Assembly (NCBI GenBank): GCA_017474515.1
Contig: JAFVHN010000067.1
Location: forward strand, 16,353 to 80,352
Reading direction: 5' to 3'
DNA length: 64,000 bases
DNA from: Prevotella sp.
GTDB taxonomy: Bacteria; Bacteroidota; Bacteroidia; Bacteroidales; Bacteroidaceae
Each line of letters begins with the position of its first letter. Within the stretch, counting starts at the first letter, position 1. A program made the position numbers and the translations under genes. This document shows, one piece after another, positions 50,362 through 57,721 of the stretch. Under the pieces are notes generated by a model. The model saw only the letters and a program-made list of their open reading frames with translations. It was not told the DNA's origin and searched no databases.

Positions 50362-52167
50362 TTACTCTGCCGAGAAATCGGCGACCATCTGGCGATATTG
50401 GGCGTACATGTGGGTGCGAGAGATATAGCCAATCAGGCGGCCGTCGGTGTCCAATACCGGCAGACGGCGGGCATCGGTCTTGTCGAATTTGCTCATCACC
50501 TCCTCCATAGGGTCGTTGATGCCAAGGATTTCCGGGGGCCGCGACATCAGTTGCGACACGGTGAAATGGCTGTACAATTCGGTGCGGAAAACAATATGGC
50601 GGAGGTTGGCCAGGTTGATTTCCCCCAACAGCGTGCCGGCATCGTCGAGCACCGGCAAAAGGTCCGACTTGCTTCGGCTCAGCGCATGCACCAGGGCACT
50701 GAGTTTCATGTCGGGGCTCACGGCCATATACTGGCGGTCGATGATGCTCTCGAGCGACATCAGCGTGAGCACCGAATGGTCGGTGTGGTGCGTGATGAGC
50801 TTGCCCTCGCGCGCCAGCCGCATGCCGTAGATGCTGTGGGGCTCAAACACGATGATGGTGAGATAAGAGCAGGTGCTGACAATCATCAACGGAATGAGCA
50901 ATGAATAGCCGCCCGTCAACTCGGCAATAAGGAAGATGCCCGTCAGCGGAGCATGCATCACCCCGGCCATCACGGCGGCCATGCCCAGCATGGCGAAATT
51001 GCTTTCGGGAATATACACGCCCACGCCTTCAGCATTCCACACCCTTGAGAAAAGGAAACCACCAAAAGCGCCAAGGAACAGCGAGGGAGCGAAGGTACCG
51101 CCACAACCGCCGCCGCCGTTGGTGGCCGACGTGGCAAAGACTTTTGTCAACAACACCAGCCCGACGTATGGCACGAGCAGGTTGCCGTGGCCATAGAACA
51201 GCGAGCCGTTGAGAATGGTGTTCCAGTCGGCCTCGGTCTTACCGTTCAGCAACACATTGATGCTGTTGTAGCCCTCACCATAGAGCGAGGGGAAAAGGAA
51301 AATGAGCAGACTCAGCATGATGCCGCCCAGGGCCAGCTTGGCGTAGCGCTTGTTGCCCAGACGCGAGAAAACGCCCTCGCAGGCCGTCATCATGCGAATA
51401 AAATATAAGCTGATGAGCCCTCCGAAAACGCCGAGAAGGATATATGCCGGCACGCGCTCAATGGTCCACGGGTCCATCTGCGTGAAATGGAAGAGCGAGT
51501 CGCTGCCGTTGAACACATAGCTGAACAACACGGCCGTCACACTGGCCACGAGAAGAGGGAGCAGCGCGGCCATGGTGAGGTCGATCATCAGCACCTCGAG
51601 CGTGAACACCAGCCCGGCAATGGGCGCCTTGAAGATGCCGGCAATGGCGGCGGCGGCCCCACACCCCACCAGCACCATAAGGCGGTGGCTGTCGAGCTTG
51701 AAGAGCTTTCCAAGGTTGCTGCCTATGGCCGAGCCCGTGAGCACAATGGGTGCCTCGGCTCCCACCGAACCGCCGAAACCGATGGTGATGGCCGACGCAA
51801 TGACCGAGCTCCAGCAGTTGTGGCGCTTCAGGCGGCTCTGCTTGCGCGCTATGGCATAAAGGATGCGGGTGATGCCGTGCGAGATATTGTCTTTCACAAT
51901 ATAGCGCACGAAAAGTGACGTCAGGTAGATGCCGATGATGGGGTAAACGAGGAAAAGCCAGTTGATGCTGGTATGGTCGAAACCCTCGGTGAGCAGGAAC
52001 TGTATCTGCCGGATGAGGGCATGAAGCAACCATGCGGCCACGGCAGCAAGGAAACCCACCACGAAGCTCAGCAACAGGGTGAATTGCTTGTCGCTGATGT
52101 GCTGTTGCCGCCAGGCAAGGAAGCGTTGCATGGGCGTTACACGCCCTGAAATCATGTCTTCAGCCAC
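50362..52167 (-). CDS. CLC-type chloride channel/transporter with C-terminal CBS pair
   Basis: A 601-residue inner-membrane CLC protein. The conserved segments are FGGSVGAEAPIVLTGSAIG, where GxEGP is altered to GAEAP but the gating Glu is kept, then GIFKAPIAGLVFTLEVLM with the internal Glu, and GGGCGGTFAPSLFLGAFGG. About ten hydrophobic helices span residues 25-440. Two CBS domains follow (about 450-595: AVSPDMKLSALVHALSRS, then MSRPPEILGINDPMEEVMS), which usually sense nucleotides. Exchanger or channel mode cannot be told. It is convergent with fmt and 29 bp from the TsaC-like gene upstream. Confidence 0.92.
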   Translation of the reverse strand: MAEDMISGRVTPMQRFLAWRQQHISDKQFTLLLSFVVGFLAAVAAWLLHALIRQIQFLLTEGFDHTSINWLFLVYPIIGIYLTSLFVRYIVKDNISHGITRILYAIARKQSRLKRHNCWSSVIASAITIGFGGSVGAEAPIVLTGSAIGSNLGKLFKLDSHRLMVLVGCGAAAAIAGIFKAPIAGLVFTLEVLMIDLTMAALLPLLVASVTAVLFSYVFNGSDSLFHFTQMDPWTIERVPAYILLGVFGGLISLYFIRMMTACEGVFSRLGNKRYAKLALGGIMLSLLIFLFPSLYGEGYNSINVLLNGKTEADWNTILNGSLFYGHGNLLVPYVGLVLLTKVFATSATNGGGGCGGTFAPSLFLGAFGGFLFSRVWNAEGVGVYIPESNFAMLGMAAVMAGVMHAPLTGIFLIAELTGGYSLLIPLMIVSTCSYLTIIVFEPHSIYGMRLAREGKLITHHTDHSVLTLMSLESIIDRQYMAVSPDMKLSALVHALSRSKSDLLPVLDDAGTLLGEINLANLRHIVFRTELYSHFTVSQLMSRPPEILGINDPMEEVMSKFDKTDARRLPVLDTDGRLIGYISRTHMYAQYRQMVADFSAE

Positions 52168-52196
52168 TCTGCTCAGATAACACGTTCGGGGGAAGC

Positions 52197-52766
52197 TTAC
52201 TTCCGTATAATCGTCACGATGCCGTCGGCGGTGAGTTTCACGATGCTCGACGGCGTGTGCGGCTTATGCTCCTGCCGCCTTGCAAAACACACATAGTCAA
52301 CAGCCTCCAGCAGCTTCGGGTCAATGTCCCTGAAGTTCTGCGCGGCGGGCTGTCCGCTGATGTTGGCACTGGTTGACACCAGAGGTTTCTGGAAACGGTA
52401 GCACAGTTCCTTCGAGAACGGCTCGCGGGTGATGCGCATGGCAATGCTGCCATCGGGGGCCACAAGGTTGGGTGCCAGCCCGGTGGCATTGTCAAGAATG
52501 ACCGTTGTGGGCTTGGTGGCCAGCTCCATGATGTTCCATGCCACCTCGGGCACGTTTCTCACATAACGTTGCATCCTCACGTCGCTATCGACGAGGCAAA
52601 TCATGGCCTTCGAGTCGTCGCGTTGCTTGATGGCATAAACTTTTTCCACGGCTTCGGCATTGGTGGCATCGCACCCTATGCCCCACACGGTGTCGGTGGG
52701 ATAGAGGATGACCCCGCCACGGCGGAGCACCTCAACCGCTTTTTTTATATCGTCTGTTCTGTTCAT
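52197..52766 (-). CDS. L-threonylcarbamoyladenylate synthase (TsaC/Sua5/YrdC)
   Basis: A 189-residue protein of YrdC type, without the C-terminal Sua5 domain. It makes threonylcarbamoyl-AMP for the t6A modification of ANN-decoding tRNAs. Matching motifs are GGVILYPTDTVWGIGCDA, YAIKQRDDSKAMICLV (KRxxSKP site, with variations), GSIAMRITR and PLVSTSANISGQPA. It lies 29 bp upstream of the CLC gene in the same orientation, so the two probably share a transcript. Confidence 0.92.
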   Translation of the reverse strand: MNRTDDIKKAVEVLRRGGVILYPTDTVWGIGCDATNAEAVEKVYAIKQRDDSKAMICLVDSDVRMQRYVRNVPEVAWNIMELATKPTTVILDNATGLAPNLVAPDGSIAMRITREPFSKELCYRFQKPLVSTSANISGQPAAQNFRDIDPKLLEAVDYVCFARRQEHKPHTPSSIVKLTADGIVTIIRK

Positions 52767-52900
52767 TGGCGCAAAGATAAGCCAAAAAAACGTAACTGCA
52801 AAGAAACGGGGAAGTTTTTTACTCGGGGCGGCGGTTTTGCTTGATTTATCCTAAAGGAGAGGGGCGCAACGGTGTTGCGGCATAGGGGGACGACAAAAAA

Positions 52901-52945
52901 ACAAAAGGCCGCCCCGGGGAAAGGTGTGCGGCCTTTTGTTATTGT
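52901..52945 (-). terminator. Rho-independent terminator after the ROK glucokinase gene
   Basis: ACAAAAGGCCGC (52901-52912) and GCGGCCTTTTGT (52928-52939) form a perfect 12-bp stem; seven T follow on the minus strand. Confidence 0.85.
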
Positions 52946-52970
52946 TTATTGTTTGTCCAAAAAGAGGGGC

Positions 52971-53951
52971 TCAGAGTTCCCAGCCGATGGCCGATGCACC
53001 GAGCACGGCGGCGCTGGCTCCGTCGAGTCCGCTGACAAGGAATTTTGCCTTTCCGCGGAAAATCTTCATCACATGCTCGTCGTAGCTTTTCTTGATGGGC
53101 TCCATGATGAGGTCGCCGGCCTTGGTCATTCCGCCGAAGAAGATGAAAGCCTCGGGACTGGCAAAGGCGGCCATGTCGGCGCAGGCCTCTCCCAGCATGT
53201 GACCGGTGAACTCATAGATTTCCTTGGCCAGCTTGTCGCCTTTTCCGGCAGCTATCGAAACATCGAGCGAAGTGATTTTCTCGGGGTCCATCTCCCTGAG
53301 CAACGACGGCTCCTGGGTGGTGGCCAGCAGTTCGCGGGCAGTGCGTGCCACGCCCGTTGCCGAGCAGTAAGCCTCCAGGCATCCTTTCCTTCCGCATCCG
53401 CAGGGACGGCCGTTCTCGCGGCGCATGATGACATGTCCCAGCTCACCGGCAAAACCGTCGCAACCATATACCAGCTGCCCGTTGATGACGATGCCCGAGC
53501 CGACGCCGGTGCCCAAAGTAAGCACGATGAAGTTCTTCATGCCGCGTGCCACGCCGTAAATCATCTCTCCCACGGCGGCGGCATTGGCGTCGTTGGTCAG
53601 TCCCACGGGAATGTTGCCCAGGCGCTCGCTGAACATCTTTGCCAAGGGCACCACGCCGTTGTGAGCCCACGACAGGTTCGGGGCAAACTCAATGGTGCCG
53701 GTATAGAAATTGCCGTTGGGCGCACCGATGCCCATGGCCTTGATGGTGTCGATGCCGCCCACCTGGTCGATGATGACCTGCAGGGCATCCACGCAAGCGT
53801 CAACATAGTCTTCCACGCGGTCGTAGCCTTGCGTCTTGATGGCCGTGGTGGCCTTGATGTCGCCACGCGCATCGACGATGCCAAACACCGAATTGGTTCC
53901 GCCCAAGTCCAAACCGATGACGTAGGGCTTCATTTCAGATTGATCTTTCAT
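52971..53951 (-). CDS. ROK family glucokinase
   Basis: A 326-residue cytoplasmic sugar kinase. The ATP-phosphate loop is IGLDLGGTNSVFGI near the start. Catalytic and sugar-binding residues lie in VGLTNDANAAAVGEM and FAGELGHVIM. The ROK zinc motif is GRPCGCGRKGCLEAYCS, and the adenosine site lies in IFFGGMTKAGDL. It phosphorylates glucose or a related hexose. I chose the ATG at 53949-53951; the -7 box at 53990-53997 excludes the longer frame. Confidence 0.92.
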   Translation of the reverse strand: MKDQSEMKPYVIGLDLGGTNSVFGIVDARGDIKATTAIKTQGYDRVEDYVDACVDALQVIIDQVGGIDTIKAMGIGAPNGNFYTGTIEFAPNLSWAHNGVVPLAKMFSERLGNIPVGLTNDANAAAVGEMIYGVARGMKNFIVLTLGTGVGSGIVINGQLVYGCDGFAGELGHVIMRRENGRPCGCGRKGCLEAYCSATGVARTARELLATTQEPSLLREMDPEKITSLDVSIAAGKGDKLAKEIYEFTGHMLGEACADMAAFASPEAFIFFGGMTKAGDLIMEPIKKSYDEHVMKIFRGKAKFLVSGLDGASAAVLGASAIGWEL

Positions 53952-53989
53952 AAATGTTATGGTTTTTAGTATTAACAAATTCTGCAGGG

Positions 53990-53997
53990 CAAAGGTA
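53990..53997 (-). promoter_or_regulatory. -7 box (TACCTTTG) of the ROK glucokinase gene
   Basis: The minus strand reads TACCTTTG 39 nt upstream of the chosen start codon. Confidence 0.65.
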
Positions 53998-54210
53998 TAT
54001 ATTTTATCCAAGAACGGCAAATAAATCAACATAAAAAAATGAAACGGGTGGAAAATGGTTCAGGGGGAAAGGTGAAAAACAAAGCCTCAAATCAGGCGGT
54101 GAAGCATTTTTATCACTTTTTCCTTTCACCCCTTTGGCTTTTTTCGCGACTTTCCTCTATAGAATGGTGAATTTCTTTATCCGACTGGCTTATAATTCAG
54201 AAATTTTATC

Positions 54211-54218
54211 TAAATTTG
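54211..54218 (+). promoter_or_regulatory. -7 box (TAAATTTG) of the LysE-type gene, very close to its start codon
   Basis: TAAATTTG ends only 8 nt before the ATG at 54227, so the mRNA would be leaderless or have a few-nt leader. Confidence 0.55.
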
Positions 54219-54226
54219 CACCCGTT

Positions 54227-54898
54227 ATGCCATTTGCATTTCACATCGACATAGTAGATCTTGTGCTGAAAGGCATCTTGATAGGCATCATTGCGAGCGC
54301 GCCAATGGGGCCCGTAGGCATTTTGTGCATTCAGCGCACGTTGAACAAAGGGCGCTGGTATGGTTTCGTGACGGGCGTCGGCGCCGCGGTGAGCGACTTC
54401 ATCTACGCGCTCATCACCGGCCTGGGCATGTCGTTCGTGATGGACATGGTGAACAATGCGCACAACCAGTTCCTGCTACAAATCACGGGCAGCGTGCTGC
54501 TCTTGCTTTTCGGCATTTTCTGTTTCCGCTCCGACCCCACCAAAAACATGCACGTCAGCGGCAAGCAGAAAGGCTCCTACCTGCACAACGGGCTGACGGC
54601 TTTTGTCGTAACCCTTTCCAACCCCCTCATTATTTTTCTTTTCATGGCCTTGTTTGCACAATTCTCTTTCGTGGTGCCCCATCACCCGCTGGAAATGTGC
54701 CTGGGCTTCCTGAGCATACCCCTGGGCGCACTGCTCTGGTGGTACGGCCTGTCGTGGCTGGTTGACAAGGTGCGGGCATTCTTCGACATTCAGGGCATAC
54801 AGATTATCAACCGTGTCATCGGGTCGGTGGTCATCCTGTTCTCGATTGTCGTGCTCTTCGGCACCGTCTTCAACCTCTACACGTTGCCACATTATTAA
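54227..54898 (+). CDS. LysE family amino-acid exporter
   Basis: A 223-residue inner-membrane protein with six predicted helices. DLVLKGILIGIIASAPMGPV, then GILCIQRTLNKGRWYGFVTG and GAAVSDFIYALITG, are the LysE/RhtB hallmarks. It probably exports an amino acid; the substrate is unknown. The ATG at 54227 directly precedes the first helix. An in-frame upstream extension would begin before the -7 box. It is followed after 37 bp by the DUF4924 gene, likely in one operon. Confidence 0.85.
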   Translation: MPFAFHIDIVDLVLKGILIGIIASAPMGPVGILCIQRTLNKGRWYGFVTGVGAAVSDFIYALITGLGMSFVMDMVNNAHNQFLLQITGSVLLLLFGIFCFRSDPTKNMHVSGKQKGSYLHNGLTAFVVTLSNPLIIFLFMALFAQFSFVVPHHPLEMCLGFLSIPLGALLWWYGLSWLVDKVRAFFDIQGIQIINRVIGSVVILFSIVVLFGTVFNLYTLPHY

Positions 54899-54935
54899 AA
54901 TAATTGCGTTGCTAAAAAAATATACGAAATAAGAA

Positions 54936-55490
54936 ATGTTCATATCCCGCGAACTCCGAAAGAAAAACATTGCCGAATACCTGCTCTACATGTGGCAGGT
55001 GGAAGACATCGTGAGGGCCTACGGATGCTCCCTGAGCCGCATCCGCCGCGAATACATCAGCCAGTTCGACTACACCGACGAGCAGAAGGAGGAAATGACC
55101 GACTGGTACGGCGACCTGGTGCGAATGATGAACCAGGAGGGATGCCGCGAGGGCGGGCACCTGCAAATCAACCGCGTGGTGATGATGCAGCTCGAAGAAC
55201 TCAACGCGCAACTGCTGGCCAGCGCCAAATTCCCTTTCTACAATAGCGAGTACTACCGCGTGCTGCCATACATAGTGGAATTGCGCAGCCGGGGAAAAGA
55301 CAAGAGCGAGAGCGAGGTGCAGACTTGTTTCGACGCCCTCTACGGCACCATGGTGCTGCGTCTTCAAAAGAAAGACATCAGCCCCGGCACGCAGAACGCC
55401 ATCAAGGAAATCACCACCTTCATCGGAATGCTCAACGACTATTGGTTCAAGGAGAAAGCCGGCGAACTGACCTTCGACGAAGACCCTTGA
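54936..55490 (+). CDS. DUF4924 family protein
   Basis: A 184-residue soluble, mainly helical protein: MFISRELRKKNIAEYLLYMW, then VEDIVRAYGCSLSRIRREYI, then DWYGDLVRMMNQEGCREGGH. This is the DUF4924 pattern of Bacteroidota. Function unknown. It sits between the LysE-type gene and rfbD; an order of this kind recurs in the phylum by my recollection. Confidence 0.85.
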   Translation: MFISRELRKKNIAEYLLYMWQVEDIVRAYGCSLSRIRREYISQFDYTDEQKEEMTDWYGDLVRMMNQEGCREGGHLQINRVVMMQLEELNAQLLASAKFPFYNSEYYRVLPYIVELRSRGKDKSESEVQTCFDALYGTMVLRLQKKDISPGTQNAIKEITTFIGMLNDYWFKEKAGELTFDEDP

Positions 55491-55539
55491 CAATTTCCTT
55501 TTTTCCCAATTCACGATTTTAGTAAAAACAATCCCCTTT

Positions 55540-55733
55540 ACTCCAAAACTCCTTAGAAATAAAAAATCTCTAAGAAAGAAAAACTCCTTTGCTCCCCCCT
55601 CCTCCTTAGAAATAAAAAAATCTCTAAGAAAGAAAAACTCCTTTACTCCCCCTCCTCCTTAGAAATAAAAAAAACTCCATAGAAATAAAAAACCTCCATA
55701 GAAAAAAATAAACCTCCATAGAAAAGAAAAAGC
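55540..55733. repeat. AT-rich short tandem repeats in the leader of rfbD
   Basis: CTCCTTAGAAATAAAAAATC-type units of about 60 bp occur three times, then three copies of a shorter CCTCCATAGAAA unit of about 18-20 bp. CTTAGAAAT and TCTCTAAG can pair. No gene is seen. Confidence 0.75.
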
Positions 55734-55734
55734 A

Positions 55735-56595
55735 ATGAACATACTGATAACAGGTTGCAACGGCCAGCTCGGCAACGAGATGCTGTTGCTTGAAAAAGAC
55801 TACAGCCAGCACACCTGGCACAACACCGACGTGGCCGAGCTCGACATCACCAACCAGCTGGCCGTGGAACAATTCGTGGCCGAGAAGAAAATCGACGGCA
55901 TCGTGAACTGCGCCGCCTACACCGCCGTGGACAAGGCCGAGAGCGACAACGAGCGTTGCACCACCCTCAACACCGTGGCCCCGGCATACCTGGCCGCCGC
56001 CGCAGAGAAGCGCGGAGGATGGATGATACAAATCTCCACCGACTACGTGTTCAACGGCACCAAGCACACACCATACGTGGAAACCGACACCCCGTGCCCC
56101 GACAGCGTTTACGGCTCCACGAAACTCGCCGGGGAACTGGGCGTGCAAAAGTTCTGCCGGAAGGCCATGATCATCCGCACGGCATGGCTCTACTCCACCT
56201 TCGGCAACAACTTCGTTAAAACCATGATCAGGCTCGGCAAGGAGAAAGAGCAGCTCGGCGTTATCTTCGACCAGGTGGGAACGCCCACCTACGCCCGCGA
56301 CCTGGCCCGCGCCATCATGACGGCCATAGAGAAAGGCATCGTGCCCGGCGTGTATCATTTCAGCAACGAGGGCGTCATCTCGTGGTACGACTTCACCAAG
56401 GCCATTCACCGGCTGGCGGGCATCAACACCTGCCGCGTGAAACCCATTCACACGGCCGAATACCCCACCCCAGCCCACCGGCCCCACTTCAGCGTGCTCG
56501 ACAAGACGAAAATCAAGCAGACCTACGGCATTGAGATACCCTGGTGGGAGGAAAGCCTGAAGGAATGTGTGGACATGCTCTTAAACGCAGAATGA
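55735..56595 (+). CDS. rfbD: dTDP-4-dehydrorhamnose reductase
   Basis: A 286-residue short-chain dehydrogenase that reduces dTDP-4-dehydrorhamnose to dTDP-L-rhamnose for surface polysaccharides. The Rossmann glycine motif is ITGCNGQLGNE, the active-site set is STDYVFNGTK and YGSTKLAGE (Tyr, Lys), and the C-terminal PAHRPHFSVLDKTKI is typical of RmlD. The other rml genes are not in this window. The stop overlaps the DUF6078 start (ATGA). Confidence 0.95.
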   Translation: MNILITGCNGQLGNEMLLLEKDYSQHTWHNTDVAELDITNQLAVEQFVAEKKIDGIVNCAAYTAVDKAESDNERCTTLNTVAPAYLAAAAEKRGGWMIQISTDYVFNGTKHTPYVETDTPCPDSVYGSTKLAGELGVQKFCRKAMIIRTAWLYSTFGNNFVKTMIRLGKEKEQLGVIFDQVGTPTYARDLARAIMTAIEKGIVPGVYHFSNEGVISWYDFTKAIHRLAGINTCRVKPIHTAEYPTPAHRPHFSVLDKTKIKQTYGIEIPWWEESLKECVDMLLNAE

Positions 56596-57044
56596 TGGGA
56601 CAGGAACAGAAAGAGCCTGGCTATGTGAAAGTGCCCGACAGCTGGCCGCTGTGCTTCCGCAACAAATGCCCCAAGAAAGACGAGTGCCTGCACTACCTCG
56701 TGGCCACCAACATGGCCGACATGCCCGACACCGGGCCGGCGGTCTATCCCACAGTGCCCATAAGCGAGCAGGGGTGCCGACTCTTCACCTCCCAAGAACC
56801 CCGCCAGATGGCCTGGGGCTTCCGCACACTCTTCAAGGACGTGAAAAGCAAGGACGAGAAAACGCTGCGCCTGAAAATAAAGGCTTTCCTGGGCAGCCAC
56901 GCTTCCTATTACCGCTATAATGACGGGCGAAAACTGCTCACACCCGAACAGCAGGATTGGATTATCAACCTTTTCCAAGAGAGCGGATATAGCGAAAGCC
57001 TTGCCTTCGACCATTACGTCTATGCCCTCGACTTTGAACATTGA
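56592..57044 (+). CDS. DUF6078 family protein
   Basis: A 150-residue protein starting MMGQEQKEPGYVKVPDSWPL. It has a four-Cys region typical of this family (CFRNKCPKKDECLHYL, then GCRLFTS), possibly metal-binding. It continues into a helical part with RTLFKDVKSKDEKTLRLKI and a C-terminal YNDGRKLLTPEQQDWI. The family is found in Bacteroidota with unknown function. Its start overlaps rfbD's stop, so it is translationally coupled. A second in-frame ATG three bases later is an equal candidate. It is the last native-looking gene before the AT-rich insert. Confidence 0.75.
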   Translation: MMGQEQKEPGYVKVPDSWPLCFRNKCPKKDECLHYLVATNMADMPDTGPAVYPTVPISEQGCRLFTSQEPRQMAWGFRTLFKDVKSKDEKTLRLKIKAFLGSHASYYRYNDGRKLLTPEQQDWIINLFQESGYSESLAFDHYVYALDFEH

Positions 57045-57082
57045 CCCTGCAAATGCCCAAATTCCAAAAGTATCAGCTTCCC

Positions 57083-57187
57083 TGATACTGACAGTATCAC
57101 GGCGTGATACTGTCAGTATCATTGCATGATACGAGGAGTATCACCGCATGATATAAGGAGTATCAAGATATGATACTTATCACAGAA
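57083..57187. promoter_or_regulatory. Five palindromes in exact 22-bp register (TGATAC-N5-GTATCA)
   Basis: Sites start at 57083, 57105, 57127 and 57149. Each is 17 bp: TGATACTGACAGTATCA, TGATACTGTCAGTATCA, TGATACGAGGAGTATCA and TGATATAAGGAGTATCA. A half-site TGATAC lies at 57171, still in register. Spacers are 5 bp each and differ. An extra GTATCA lies at 57070-57075. The last half-site ends 25-35 bp before the start of the gene at 57212. The geometry (two helical turns between identical dyads) is that of a cooperative operator or iteron array. Confidence 0.85.
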
Positions 57188-57211
57188 CGCTGAAATCAAA
57201 GGAACAATAAT

Positions 57212-57721
57212 ATGTGTACATACAAGGACATCGACGGAATAAAGCTTCCCAATGGCCATACGGCCAACCAAGCAGCAAGCCGTGAGATAGAGCGCATCTA
57301 CACCGAGTCATGGAGACGCGGGGTTTCTGTACCTTTCTTCGACAATGCGGGAAACACCTTCCTGGCCAATCCTGATGGCAGCGAGGACAGCGTAAAACTT
57401 GACCCACTCAGCCGCACCTACCACATTCTCAAGACAACAAATAATCTACCAGAAATCAAGGCTTCATTTAATTTTGGAATGTCTACGTTGCGACACAGTC
57501 CCAAACCTATTAGGGAACAAATCTACGACAGTGAAATAGATGGGTTATTGGAGTTTCGTTATTATTTGATTGAAGACACATATCTGATGAAAGGAGAAAA
57601 AGAAAGAGTTTCTTGTTATGTTCAATTGACTAATGCAGAAATGGTATGCTTAACAATACATGATACGGTGGGGATTGACATACTAAATAGCAAGAATAAT
57701 TCAAAAAGAATATGGATTTAA
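57212..57721 (+). CDS. Hypothetical protein with mid-gene change in base composition
   Basis: A 169-residue soluble protein, MCTYKDIDGIKLPNGHTANQ. I do not recognise it. The first 75 codons (57212-57436) have the high-GC codon usage of the surrounding genes, e.g. RIYTESWRRGVSVPFFDN. From about 57440 the DNA becomes clearly AT-rich, as in the next gene. The C-terminal half is predicted beta-rich (DGLLEFRYYLIEDTYLM, then RVSCYVQLTNAEMVCLTI). It overlaps the next gene by 10 bp (57712-57721), so the two are translationally coupled. The composition switch suggests a recombination junction inside the gene. Confidence 0.65.
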   Translation: MCTYKDIDGIKLPNGHTANQAASREIERIYTESWRRGVSVPFFDNAGNTFLANPDGSEDSVKLDPLSRTYHILKTTNNLPEIKASFNFGMSTLRHSPKPIREQIYDSEIDGLLEFRYYLIEDTYLMKGEKERVSCYVQLTNAEMVCLTIHDTVGIDILNSKNNSKRIWI

